Of a stretch of 64,000 nt of DNA, positions 25,502-34,800 are shown one piece after another. The position numbers and the translations under genes were made by a program. The notes under the pieces were generated by a model. That model saw nothing but the letters and a program-made list of their open reading frames with translations, made no database searches and had not been told where the DNA came from. The DNA is from Citreimonas salinaria (GTDB lineage: Bacteria > Pseudomonadota > Alphaproteobacteria > Rhodobacterales > Rhodobacteraceae). How positions within the stretch are numbered: the stretch's first letter is position 1; each line of letters opens with the position of its first letter. The stretch is from contig NZ_FNPF01000003.1 in NCBI RefSeq assembly GCF_900107235.1, positions 186,001-250,000 on the forward strand. The letters run 5' to 3'.

Positions 25502-26020
25502 TCAGATCTCCTTCGCGCGGGTGGACAGGCGCAGCGCGGCGGCCAGCGCGAGCGCGACGCCGCCATAGACGATGGCGAACTGCCATGTGCCCATGCGGCC
25601 CAGCCAGACCAGCGCCTCGATGCCGGTTGCCGCGGCGAGATCCTGCGCCGAGCCGATCAGCCCCGAAGCCTCGACCTGCGGGCGGCGCGACACGAAGACC
25701 AGGCCGGACCACGCCAGCGCGACGCCGACGATGCAGGTCACAGCGTCCATCGCCAGCAGCAAGCGGCCGCGCGCATGGTCGGAGAGCGCGTCAAGCAGCA
25801 CGGCGAAGCGGATGTGCCGGTCCTGCAGGCAGGCCAGCGCCACGCCCGACATGACGCCGTAGATCGTCACGTAGACCGGCAGCTCGTCCCCCCAGGGCAG
25901 CGACTGCCCGCTGACGTAGCGGCGCAGCGAGTTGACGAAGATCACGCCGAAGACCAGCGCCATGCAGGCCCCCGCCACAATGGCCAGGACGTGTGCGTAA
26001 AGCCGGGAGAGACGGGTCAC
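25502..26020 (-). CDS. dctQ: TRAP transporter small permease (DctQ)
   Basis: A 172-residue four-helix protein with the DctQ pattern: first helix AHVLAIVAGACMALVFGVIFVNSLRRY, then WGDELPVYVTIYGVMSGVALA, the DRHIRF loop and a C-terminal helix. It bridges DctM and the binding protein DctP. Its gene follows a GC-rich inverted repeat downstream of dctP, a layout that would allow lower expression of the permease than of the binding protein. Confidence 0.88.
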   Translation of the reverse strand: MTRLSRLYAHVLAIVAGACMALVFGVIFVNSLRRYVSGQSLPWGDELPVYVTIYGVMSGVALACLQDRHIRFAVLLDALSDHARGRLLLAMDAVTCIVGVALAWSGLVFVSRRPQVEASGLIGSAQDLAAATGIEALVWLGRMGTWQFAIVYGGVALALAAALRLSTRAKEI

Positions 26021-26077
26021 GGAAGGATCCTCGTGATGGGCGCGAGCAGAGCGCGTGGGGTGGCACGCGCCGCCATA

Positions 26078-26104
26078 GCCGGCCGGCCGAAAGACCGGCC
26101 GGCC
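26078..26104 (-). terminator. GC-rich inverted repeat between dctP and dctQ
   Basis: The arms GCCGGCCGG and CCGGCCGGC (26078-26086 and 26095-26103) form a nine-pair stem with an eight-base loop. No T-run follows on either strand, so it may act as an RNA-stabilising or partial-termination hairpin after dctP rather than a full terminator. Confidence 0.55.
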
Positions 26105-26120
26105 GTATGGTCAGGTCAGG

Positions 26121-27128
26121 TCACTCGGACGCTGCGCCGATTGCCGAGTCGAGGCGGTCGATCCACTGGGCGTCGTCGCCGAGCTCGCCGGCAAGCCATT
26201 CCTTGACCGCCGGCTGGGCCGCGTCGCGGAACTGCGCGATTTCCTCGTCGGTGGGGGAATAGACCTGCATCCCCTCGTCCTGCACCGCATTGATGCCAAC
26301 GGCGGTCGAGTATTGCTGGATCGACCGACCCATGTTGCCCGCGACCTTGGCCGCCTTCTCGACCACTGCCTGCTCGGCCGGGTCGAGCGACTGGAAGAAC
26401 TCGTCCGAGATCAGCAGGAAATCGGCCGCGTAGACGTGGCCATCGAGCGTCATGTATTTCTGCAGCTTGTGCAGGCCGTTGTTGTAGATCACGCCGACCG
26501 GGTTCTCCTGCCCGTCGACGACGCCGGTGGACAGCGCGTTGGGCAGTTCCGTCCAGGCGATGGGGGTCGGCTCTCCGCCCAGCCCCTTGACCATCTCGAC
26601 GTAAAGCGGGATCGGCTGGACGCGGAACTTCAGCCCCTCCATGTCGGCGGGGGTGCGGATCTCGCGGACGTTGTTGGTGAAGTTGCGAAAGCCCGTCTCG
26701 CCATAGGCCAGCGTGCGCAGGCCGGTCTCGTCCAGGCAGTGCTGCGCCAGCGCGTCGCCGAACTCGCCGTCCAGCACCTTCCAGGCCAGCGGAGCGGACG
26801 AGAACGTGTAGGGGATGTCCAGCACGCCCGCGGCCGGGCAGATCTTGGACATCGCGCCCGAGACCATGACGACCTGCGTCAGCCCGTCCTGCGCCTGGCC
26901 GACCAGTTCGTCCTCGTTTCCGAGGCTGCCCGCGGGGAACAACTCGACCGTCAGGTCGGTCTCGCCCTCGACGATCTGCTTGAAGATCTCGCCCGCGGCG
27001 CCCTTCTTCGAGGTCTGCCAGTCGGCCGGGTCGACATGCGCGAAGCGCAGGGTCTGCGCCTGCGCGGCGGCCGCGCCCAGCGCCAGGATGGCGGCGGTGG
27101 CGGCAGCGGTGAAGGTGGTAAGGCGCAT
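26121..27128 (-). CDS. dctP: TRAP transporter substrate-binding protein (DctP)
   Basis: A 335-residue periplasmic binding protein. A signal peptide (AAATAAILALGAAAAQA) precedes TLRFAHVDPADWQTSKKGAAGEIF. Family landmarks are GLTQVVMVSGAMSKI, FRNFTNNVREIRTPADMEGLKFRVQP, WTELPNALSTGVVDGQENP and YMTLDGHVY. The conserved arginine that contacts substrate carboxylate is in KFRVQP. Start at 27128 is set by the signal peptide; the frame extends upstream through aroE as a shadow. In this cluster the ligand is probably shikimate, quinate or a related carboxylate. Confidence 0.92.
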   Translation of the reverse strand: MRLTTFTAAATAAILALGAAAAQAQTLRFAHVDPADWQTSKKGAAGEIFKQIVEGETDLTVELFPAGSLGNEDELVGQAQDGLTQVVMVSGAMSKICPAAGVLDIPYTFSSAPLAWKVLDGEFGDALAQHCLDETGLRTLAYGETGFRNFTNNVREIRTPADMEGLKFRVQPIPLYVEMVKGLGGEPTPIAWTELPNALSTGVVDGQENPVGVIYNNGLHKLQKYMTLDGHVYAADFLLISDEFFQSLDPAEQAVVEKAAKVAGNMGRSIQQYSTAVGINAVQDEGMQVYSPTDEEIAQFRDAAQPAVKEWLAGELGDDAQWIDRLDSAIGAASE

Positions 27129-27171
27129 TGTGGTTCCTCCCTTTATGCGTTTGTCGGCGGCGCCCGGCCCC

Positions 27172-28041
27172 TCAGTTCCCGAGCGCGTCGAAGGTGGCGC
27201 GCATCCGATCGGGATCGGGAACGCGGCCGGTGAAAAGCTCGTAGGCGCGGGCGGCTTGGAAGACCGCCATGCCCGCACCGGGCAGAACCCGGCAGCCCGC
27301 GGCGCGCGCGGCGGCCAGAAGCTCGGTCTCGAGCGGGAAATAGACGATGTCGGCGACCCAGAGGCCGGGATGCAGCAGGTCCGTGGGGAACGGGCAGCCG
27401 GGCAGCTTCGCCATGCCCACCGGCGTGGCGTTGATGATTCCGGCCAGGTCCTGCGCGACTGCCTCGGGCGACGGCGCGACGGCCGCGCGCCCCTGCCCGA
27501 ACCTGTCGTTCAGCGCGCCCGCCACCGACATGGCGCGGGTTTCGTCGGTGTCGTGGATCCACAGCCTCGCGGTGCCAAGCTGCAGCACCGCATGCGCCAC
27601 GGCGGCGCCCGCCCCGCCCGCGCCGACCAGCAGCACCTGATCCAGCGGCACGCCGTCCATGCCGCGCCGAAAGCTTTCGGCGAACCCCCACAGGTCGGTG
27701 TTGTGGCCCCGACGGCGGCCGTCGCGGAACACCACCGTGTTCACCGCCCCAAGCGCGCGGGCGTTGTCCGAGAGTTCGTGCAGGTGATCCAGCACGGCGA
27801 CCTTGTAGGGATAGGTGACGTTCAGCCCGGCCAGGCCCTCGGAATCGGCCCGGCCGAGGACCTCGGCCAGATCGCGCCCCGCGGGCGCCTCGTCCATGTC
27901 GATGATGTGGTAGTCGTAGTCGAGGCCCTGCGCGCGGCCTTCTGCCATGTGCATCGCGGGTGTGCGCGACGCGCCGATTCCCCGCCCGACCAGCCCGGCG
28001 CGCAGCGTGAGCGTGTTCGTCTGGCCCGTCTCGACCGGCAT
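27172..28041 (-). CDS. aroE: Shikimate/quinate dehydrogenase, probably catabolic
   Basis: A 289-residue AroE-family dehydrogenase. The ATG at 28041 has GGGAGG six bases upstream; an alternative at 28125 lacks this. Visible are TPAMHMAEGRAQGLDY, NVTYPYK with the catalytic lysine, GAVNTVVFRDG, the Asp of NTDLWGF, and the cofactor motif GAGGAGAAVAHA. The NVTYPYK and AEGRAQGLDY forms resemble the quinate/shikimate dehydrogenases of catabolic clusters rather than the biosynthetic NVTIPHK type. It is the first gene of the aroE-dctPQM-quiC operon and diverges from the TetR regulator. Confidence 0.88.
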   Translation of the reverse strand: MPVETGQTNTLTLRAGLVGRGIGASRTPAMHMAEGRAQGLDYDYHIIDMDEAPAGRDLAEVLGRADSEGLAGLNVTYPYKVAVLDHLHELSDNARALGAVNTVVFRDGRRRGHNTDLWGFAESFRRGMDGVPLDQVLLVGAGGAGAAVAHAVLQLGTARLWIHDTDETRAMSVAGALNDRFGQGRAAVAPSPEAVAQDLAGIINATPVGMAKLPGCPFPTDLLHPGLWVADIVYFPLETELLAAARAAGCRVLPGAGMAVFQAARAYELFTGRVPDPDRMRATFDALGN

Positions 28042-28108
28042 CGGCGTCCTCCCATTCCAGACCGCGGGCCACGCCGCGAATCCGCTCCTGCTGCCCACAA
28101 TGTTCTTG

Positions 28109-28149
28109 GCGGTTAAATATGTCAATCAAATTGAACCGCCCGGTTAAAT
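28109..28149. promoter_or_regulatory. Candidate TetR operator with three CGGTT half-sites
   Basis: Three related half-sites lie between aroE and the TetR gene: CGGTTAAAT at 28110-28118 and 28141-28149, and the inverted AATTGAACCG at 28129-28138. GGCGGTT (28109-28115) and AACCGCC (28134-28140) form a perfect seven-base inverted repeat. The spot is suited to control both divergent genes. Confidence 0.6.
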
Positions 28150-28179
28150 CGGTATGGTTTCACCAAGAGGGAGACGCCG

Positions 28180-28884
28180 ATGAGCGACGAGACGACGCAG
28201 CAGAAACGGTCCGGCTGGAAGCAGAACCCCGAGGCGGTGCAGGCCAACATCCTGCGCGTGGCGCACGCGGTCTTCGCGGCACAGGGCCTGTCAGGCGCGC
28301 GCGTCGCCGAGATCGCCGAGCGGACCGAGACGTCGAAGCGGATGATCTACTACTATTTCGGCGACAAGGAGGGGCTGTACCTGCGCACCCTCGAAGAGGC
28401 CTACCGCGAGGTCCGCGAACGCGAGCGCGCGCTGGACCTGGGCGGGCTCGCGCCGCTCGAAGCGCTGCGCCGGCTGATCGGCTTCACCTTCGATCACCAC
28501 CGGAGCAACCCGGATTTCATTCGCCTGGTGATGATCGAGAACGTTCACGGCGCGCGCTACCTCGAACGCTCCGAAGCCATCGGCAAGGTCAACGAGGACG
28601 CGATCCGGACGTTGGCCGACATCGTCGCGCGCGGTCGCGCCGACGGCACGTTCCGGCCCGACACCGACCCGCTGGTGCTGCACTGGCAGATCAGCGCGCA
28701 AAGCTTCTTCAACGTCTCGAACCGGCACACCTTCACGCGCAGCTTCGGCGATGCCCTGGTGACCGATGCCGGCCAGGACCGGGTACGGCGCGCGGTGGTG
28801 CGCAGCATCCTGGCCGGCGTGGTCAGTGATCCACAGGCGCTGGACCAGGCCGAGGCGGCGCAGGCGGCCTGCCGCTCGACATGA
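28180..28884 (+). CDS. TetR/AcrR-family transcriptional regulator
   Basis: A 234-residue TetR-family repressor. The helix-turn-helix is at residues 20-65: NILRVAHAVFAAQGLSGARVAEIAERT then SKRMIYYYFGDKEGLY, a clear family signature. The C-terminal ligand domain includes a FDHHRSNPDFIRLVMIENVHGARYL region like that of regulators of aromatic or shikimate catabolism. Divergent orientation from aroE and the operator candidate between them suggest local control of the shikimate/quinate operon, perhaps relieved by an intermediate. That role is inference. Confidence 0.88.
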   Translation: MSDETTQQKRSGWKQNPEAVQANILRVAHAVFAAQGLSGARVAEIAERTETSKRMIYYYFGDKEGLYLRTLEEAYREVRERERALDLGGLAPLEALRRLIGFTFDHHRSNPDFIRLVMIENVHGARYLERSEAIGKVNEDAIRTLADIVARGRADGTFRPDTDPLVLHWQISAQSFFNVSNRHTFTRSFGDALVTDAGQDRVRRAVVRSILAGVVSDPQALDQAEAAQAACRST

Positions 28885-28969
28885 CGTGAGGCCGGCGCCC
28901 TCACAGGGTCTTTCCGGATGCCCCGCGCGGCGCTATGCAGACGCAACGTCACCAGACCGGAGCGCCCCC

Positions 28970-30394
28970 ATGACCCTGAGCCGCCGCAGCTTCCTTGCCG
29001 CCTCGGGGGCGGGGCTATGTGCGCTGGGCGTGCCCTCGCTGGCGCGGGCGCGGGCGATGCCGGTGCTTCAGGCCGGGCCGTCGAGTGCGCAGATCGCGCC
29101 ACTGCCCTACCCCGTCACCCCGGTCTGGGCCTACGGCGCCGAAGGCGTGCGCGGCACCATCCCCGGCCCCGAGATCCGCGTGCGCGCCGGCGACCGGGTG
29201 CGGCGGCGCCTGTCGAACGGCCTCAGCCAGCCGACGGCGGTGCACTGGCACGGCATCCGGATCGACAACGCGATGGACGGCGCGGCCGGGCTCACCCAGG
29301 ACGCGGTCGAGCCGGGCGGCGTGTTCGACTACGATTTCGTCGCGCCCGATGCGGGCACCTACTGGTACCATTCGCACAACCGCGGCTGGGAGCAGGTGGC
29401 GCGCGGCCTCGCCGGTCCGCTGATCGTCGAAGAGGCCGAGCCTTGGACCGGTCTCGAAGGCGCCACCACGCGCGAGATCACCTGCATGCTGGACGACTGG
29501 CGCATGGTCGAGACCGGCGCGATCCACGAGGACAGCTTCGGCGCGCTGCACGACGCGGCGCATGGCGGCCGGCTGGGCAACACGGTGACGCTGAACGGCA
29601 CCTCGGACACCGCGCTGCCGGTGCGCGCGGGCGAGCGACTTCGGCTGCGGCTGATCAACGCCGCGACCGCCCGGGTCATGCCGCTGCGCATCAAGGGCCA
29701 TGCGATGACGATCATCGCGCGCGACGGGTTCGCCACCGTGCCCGAGGCGGCCGAGCAGGTCGTGCTGGCGCCCGCGCAGCGCGCCGACATCGTGATCGAC
29801 TGCACCGGCGCGCCGGGCTCGCGCGCCGACATCCTGCTGGACGCGGGGCGCGGCGACTGGGTGCGGATCGCCACGTTGGCCTATTCCGGCGAGGCGTCGC
29901 TGCCGCCGGTCGAGGCTCCGGTGCGCCCCCTGCCAGAGCCCGCCTGGCGCGCGCCCGATCTCGACGGAGCACAGCGCGAGGAGCTGCTGATGGAAGGTGG
30001 CGCCATGGGCGGCATGGCGGGCGCGATGCTGGACGGCGCGCGGCTGGACGCGCGCGCGCTGGCGGAGAAAGGCAAGGTCTGGGCGTTCAACGGCATCGCG
30101 GGCGGCATGGACACGCGCCTGTTCCGCATCGACCGCCACCGGACGATGCACCTGACCCTGCGCAACGACACCGCTTGGCCGCACGGCATCCACCTGCACG
30201 GACACCACTTCCAGGTCGTCGCCCGCGACGGCGTGGCGCAACCGGGCCGGGTGCTGCACGACACGGTGCTGGCCGCCCCGCGCGAGGTGGTCGAGATCGC
30301 CTTCGTGGCGGACAATCCCGGCAAATGGATGATCCACTGCCACATGCTCGAGCACCAGGCGAGCGGCATGATGGGGTGGTTCGAGGTCGCCTGA
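28970..30394 (+). CDS. Periplasmic multicopper oxidase
   Basis: A 474-residue three-cupredoxin-domain oxidase with a Tat leader (LSRRSFLAASGAGLCALG). All four copper-binding segments are present: HWHG, YWYHSHNRG, HGIHLHGHHF and HCHMLEHQASGM; the last has the Cys, His and Met ligands of type 1 copper. A methionine/glycine-rich stretch (GGAMGGMAGAM) sits near residue 345, as in copper-responsive CueO-like proteins. It probably oxidises metal ions or phenolics in the periplasm. It stands alone, with 159 bp before pqiA. Confidence 0.9.
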   Translation: MTLSRRSFLAASGAGLCALGVPSLARARAMPVLQAGPSSAQIAPLPYPVTPVWAYGAEGVRGTIPGPEIRVRAGDRVRRRLSNGLSQPTAVHWHGIRIDNAMDGAAGLTQDAVEPGGVFDYDFVAPDAGTYWYHSHNRGWEQVARGLAGPLIVEEAEPWTGLEGATTREITCMLDDWRMVETGAIHEDSFGALHDAAHGGRLGNTVTLNGTSDTALPVRAGERLRLRLINAATARVMPLRIKGHAMTIIARDGFATVPEAAEQVVLAPAQRADIVIDCTGAPGSRADILLDAGRGDWVRIATLAYSGEASLPPVEAPVRPLPEPAWRAPDLDGAQREELLMEGGAMGGMAGAMLDGARLDARALAEKGKVWAFNGIAGGMDTRLFRIDRHRTMHLTLRNDTAWPHGIHLHGHHFQVVARDGVAQPGRVLHDTVLAAPREVVEIAFVADNPGKWMIHCHMLEHQASGMMGWFEVA

Positions 30395-30552
30395 CGCGCC
30401 GACGGCCGCATCTTGTGCAACGGATGCGCCTCGCGGTCCGGTGCGGCCGAGGATCAGGCTTGCACCCGTCGCGGCACTGGGCGACGATGGCGCCCCGCCC
30501 CACGGACCGCGAGGGGCATCGTTCGCCGCCACGCCGGCCCGCCGCGAGAGCC

Positions 30553-31263
30553 ATGCCGATGCAGCCGCCCTCTGCCCCCGCCTCGAACGACCGTGGCGCC
30601 GCGACGCCCACGGCCGGCGGCGTGCTGCCCGTGGACCCGCCGGAGGGACTGCCGCCCCCCGAGGACCTGATCGCCTGCCCGGGCTGCGACGCGCTATACG
30701 TGGCCCAGATGCCCGAACCGACCGGCCGCGCCGTGTGCGAACGTTGCCACCGCGTGCTGATCGCGCCGCGGCTGGACGCCGGCCTGCGCATCATCGCGCT
30801 GACGCTGGCGATCACGATCCTGGTGACGGCGGCGGTGTTCTTTCCCTTCCTGCAGATCGAGGCGGCGGGCATGGGCAACAGGGCATCGATCATGGACGTG
30901 GCGACGTCGTTCCGGTCGGGCGTCCTGGTGCTGGTGTCGGTCGCGACCATCGCCGTGATCGTGCTGGTGCCGCTGATGCGCACGTTGCTGCTGCTCTACG
31001 TGCTGGTGCCGCTGACGGCCGGGCGCAGGCCCGCCCGCCACGCCCGCGGCGCCTTCCGCCTTGCGCAGGAGATGAAGCCCTGGGCGATGACCGAGATCTT
31101 CGCCATCGGCTGCGCGGTGGCGCTGGTCAAGGTGGCCTCGCTCGCGCATCTGGAATTCGGCGCGGCCTTCTGGATGTTCGCGGTGCTGGTGATCATCGTG
31201 ATCGCCAACGACATCTACATGTGCTCCTGGTCGATCTGGAAATCCATCGAGGACGCCGAATGA
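30553..31263 (+). CDS. pqiA: PqiA-like membrane protein, first half
   Basis: A 236-residue protein matching one half of PqiA. After a proline-rich N-terminus, a zinc-ribbon-like CPGCDALY...CERC pair precedes four transmembrane helices. PqiA-type proteins form the inner-membrane part of MCE transport systems that move lipids across the periplasm. The E. coli protein carries both halves in one chain; here the halves are separate genes with a four-base ATGA overlap. Two ATGs six bases apart open the frame (30553, 30559); the first is used. Confidence 0.85.
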   Translation: MPMQPPSAPASNDRGAATPTAGGVLPVDPPEGLPPPEDLIACPGCDALYVAQMPEPTGRAVCERCHRVLIAPRLDAGLRIIALTLAITILVTAAVFFPFLQIEAAGMGNRASIMDVATSFRSGVLVLVSVATIAVIVLVPLMRTLLLLYVLVPLTAGRRPARHARGAFRLAQEMKPWAMTEIFAIGCAVALVKVASLAHLEFGAAFWMFAVLVIIVIANDIYMCSWSIWKSIEDAE

Positions 31264-31877
31264 TCACCGCGCGCGAGGCCGGGCTGATCGCCTGCCGGCG
31301 CTGCGCCCGCGCCTGGCCGATGGGCACGAAGGTCTGCGGTCGCTGCGGGTCGCGGCTGATGTCGCGCGACACGACCTCGCTGAGCCGGGTCTGGGCGTGG
31401 TGGGTGGCGGGCGTGATCTGCTACATCCCGGCCAACCTGTCGCCCATGCTGGTCACCACGACGCTGCTGCAACGGCAGGAAAACACCATCGTCGGCGGTG
31501 CTGTCGAGATCGCGGAAAGCGGCGATTGGGGTGTCGCGGCGATCGTGCTGATCGCGTCCGTCGTCATACCCATCGGCAAATTCATCGCCATCGCCTACCT
31601 CGCGATCTCGGTTGCCCGACGCAGCGCACGCAGCCCGCTGGCGCGATACCGGCTGTACGAGGTGGTCGAATTCATCGGCCGCTGGTCGATGATCGACGTC
31701 TTCGTGGTGGCCATTCTGTCGGCGTTGGTGCAGCTTTCGGTCGTGGCCACGATCCGGCCCGGCCCGGCCGCGCTGACCTTCGCGCTGTCGGTGATCTTCA
31801 CGATGCTGTCCGCGCAGTCCTTCGACACGCGCATGATATGGGACCCGCCCCGGCGGCGGGACAGAGACGACGCATGA
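31260..31877 (+). CDS. pqiA: PqiA-like membrane protein, second half
   Basis: A 205-residue protein corresponding to the second PqiA half. It has CRRCARAW...CGRCGSRL in an N-terminal zinc ribbon, then WVAGVICYIPANLSPMLV, GDWGVAAIVLIASVVIPIGKF, and EFIGRWSMIDVFVVAILSALVQL, which are characteristic of PqiA. It overlaps its partner upstream and pqiB downstream by four bases each, so the four-gene pqi operon is tightly coupled. Confidence 0.88.
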   Translation: MITAREAGLIACRRCARAWPMGTKVCGRCGSRLMSRDTTSLSRVWAWWVAGVICYIPANLSPMLVTTTLLQRQENTIVGGAVEIAESGDWGVAAIVLIASVVIPIGKFIAIAYLAISVARRSARSPLARYRLYEVVEFIGRWSMIDVFVVAILSALVQLSVVATIRPGPAALTFALSVIFTMLSAQSFDTRMIWDPPRRRDRDDA

Positions 31878-34800
31878 CGAAAACCCCCGATCCCGTGCCC
31901 ATCCGCTCCGAGGGACGCGGCTACGCCTTCTCGTTCGTCTGGCTGGTGCCGATCGCGGCGCTGGCCGTGGCGCTGGGGGCCGCGTGGCGGAACTACTCCC
32001 AGAGGGGGCCGATAATCACTGTCACTTTCGGCAATGCCGCGGGCGTCACACCGGACGAGACCGCGCTGCGGTTCCGCGACATCACCGTAGGCTTGGTCGA
32101 AGAGGTCGGATTCTCCGAGGATCTCGACCGGGTCGAGGTGATGATCCGCCTCGACCAGGAGATCGCACCCTACGTGGACGAGGAGGCGCGGTTCTGGGTG
32201 GTGCGCCCCGAGGTGACGGCGCAGGGGGTCACCGGTCTCGATACCGTGCTGTCGGGCGTCTACATCCAGGGCGCCTGGGACGGCACGATCGGGCCTCCCG
32301 CGGAGACGTTCGAGGGTTTCGATACCGCACCGCTTCTGCGCGCCGGCGAAGAGGGAGTGCCCTTCCTGCTGCGCTCGGACGAGGGCCTGCCGGCAGCAGA
32401 GACGCCGATCCTGTTCAAGGGCGTGCCCGTCGGCCGCATCGCAGGTGCCGAGATCATGCCCGACGGGCTGACCGCGCAATCGGACGCGGTGATCTTCGCC
32501 CCCTACGATACGCTTGTCACGTCGTCGTCGCGGTTCTGGGACATTTCGGGCTTCGAACTGTCGCTCGGAGCCGAGGGCGCCGCGCTGGACTTCACCTCGC
32601 TGTCGTCGCTGATCAGCGGCGGCGTCACCTTCGAGACGCTTGGCTCGGGCGGGCGACCGCTTTCCGAGGGGATGGTCTTCGAGCTGCACCCAGATGCCGA
32701 GGCCGCGCGCGAGGATTTCTTCCTCGAGGGCGAGGGCAGCGCCGTCGAGATGATGATGGTGTTCGACGACAACATGGCAGGCCTTCGCGCCGGCGCGCCG
32801 GTCGAACTTGGCGGCCTGCGCATCGGCGAGGTGGTCACGATCTCGGGGCTGGTCGATCCGGAACGCTTCGGTGACAGCGATGCGCGGCTGCTGGCGACGA
32901 TGCGTATCAATCCCGCGCGGATTGGCCTGCAGGACGATGCCGACCAGGAGGCGCTGATTGACTTCCTGAACACCCGCGCCGCCGACGGGCTGCGCGGCCG
33001 GCTGACCAATGCCTCGCTGCTGACCGGCGGGCTGAAGGTCGAACTGGTCGAGATTCCCGGTGCCCCGCCGGCGCAGGTCGACGTGACGGCCGAGCCCTAC
33101 CCCGCGATCCCCACCGCGCCCGCCGCCGTAACCAACGTGGCGGCCAGCGCACAGGGCCTGCTGTCGCGGGTCGACGCACTGCCTGTCGAGGAGCTGATGG
33201 AGAACGCCATCGGCCTGATGACCGACGCGCGCGCGGTCATCGGTTCGGACGAGGTGCGCGCCCTGCCCGCCGAGGTGTCGGACATCCTCGAGCAGCTGCA
33301 ATCGGCCTCGGCCCGCGTGGACGGACTGCTGGAGACGCTGGAACAGGAGCAGGCCGCGCAGGCGCTGGTGGGCGCGATCGAGACGCTGTCGGGAACCGCC
33401 GATGCCTTGCCGCCGCTGGTCGACGAAGCGCGTAGCGTGCTGGAAACGGTTCGGACCCTGCCGCTGGAGGATCTGGTGACGCAGGTCAACGACGTGCTGA
33501 CGGCGGCCGAAACGCTGCTGTCCTCGGACGACACACGCGCCATTCCCGAAGCGGTCACCGCCGCGCTGGACGAGTTGCAGGGCACGCTGTCGGCCATCCG
33601 TGCCATCGCCGACGCCGCCGAGACGCAGGCCCTGCCGGGCGAGGCGCAGGCGTTGCTGGCCGAGTTGCAAAGCGCCAGCGGGCGTATCGACACGCTGCTG
33701 GCGCAGGTCGAGGAGCAGGATACCGTAGGCGCAGTGACCGCCGCGGTGCGCGACGTGGCCGACGCCGCGTCAGGGCTGCCTGCGCTGACCGAGGAGGCCC
33801 GCGCGCTGCTGGCCGACGCCCGCGCGCTGCCGCTCGAGGATATCGTGACGCGCGCCGACGGGCTGCTGAACGCCGCCGAGGCGCTGCTGGCCTCGGACGC
33901 CACGCGCGCCATCCCGGCCGAGGTCAACGCCGCGCTGACCGAGGTGCAGGCGACGCTGGCGGCGGTCCGCCGCATCGCGCAATCCGAAGAGACGCAGTCC
34001 CTGCCGGGCGAGGCGCAGGCGCTTCTGGACCGGTTGCAGAGCGCAAGCGGCCGCATCGACGGCCTGCTGGCGCAGATCGAGGAACAGGACACCGTCGGCA
34101 CAGTCACCGCCGCCGTGCGCGACCTGGGCGACGCGGCCTCTGGCCTGCCCGCGCTGTCGGAGCAGGCCCGTGCCCTGCTGGAGGAGGCCCGCGCTCTGCC
34201 GCTGCAGGACCTGGTGCGCCGCGCCGAGGCGGTGCTGGCCTCGGCCGATACGTTGATCTCGGCCGAAAGCACGCGGGCCGTGCCCGCCGAGGTCAACGCC
34301 GCGTTGGCCGAGTTGCGGCAGACGCTGGCCTCGGTCCGCGCGATCACCTCGGATCCGCAGACGCAGGCGCTGCCGGGGCAGGTCTCGGCGCTGACCACCG
34401 ACCTGCAGGACGCCGCCGCCCGGCTGGACGCGCTGCTGGCCGACGCGCAGGAGCGCGACGTGGTGGGCAGCGTGATCGCCGCAGTCGAGGACGTGGAACA
34501 GGCGGCCGCCGGCCTGCCGGAACTCACCACGCAGGCCAACGCCCTGCTGCGCAGCGCGCGCGCGCTGCCGCTGGACGCGCTGACGCAACGCGCCTCGACG
34601 CTGATCGCCTCGGCGAATTCGATCCTGGGGCAGGACTCGGCGCGCGATATCCCGGCCGAGCTGAACGGCGCACTGGCGTCGCTGCGCGAAACCCTGGAGA
34701 CGCTGCAGGAGGGCGGGCTGGTCGAGAACGCCAACGCCACGCTGATCTCGGCGCGCGAGGCGGCCGAGGCGCTGGCCGAGGCGAGCGCCACGCTGCCCGA

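Noticed and set aside
26078-26104. The dctP/dctQ inverted repeat as a protein operator
   Set aside because: Purely GC alternating sequence in an intra-operon gap suits an RNA hairpin better than a repressor site.
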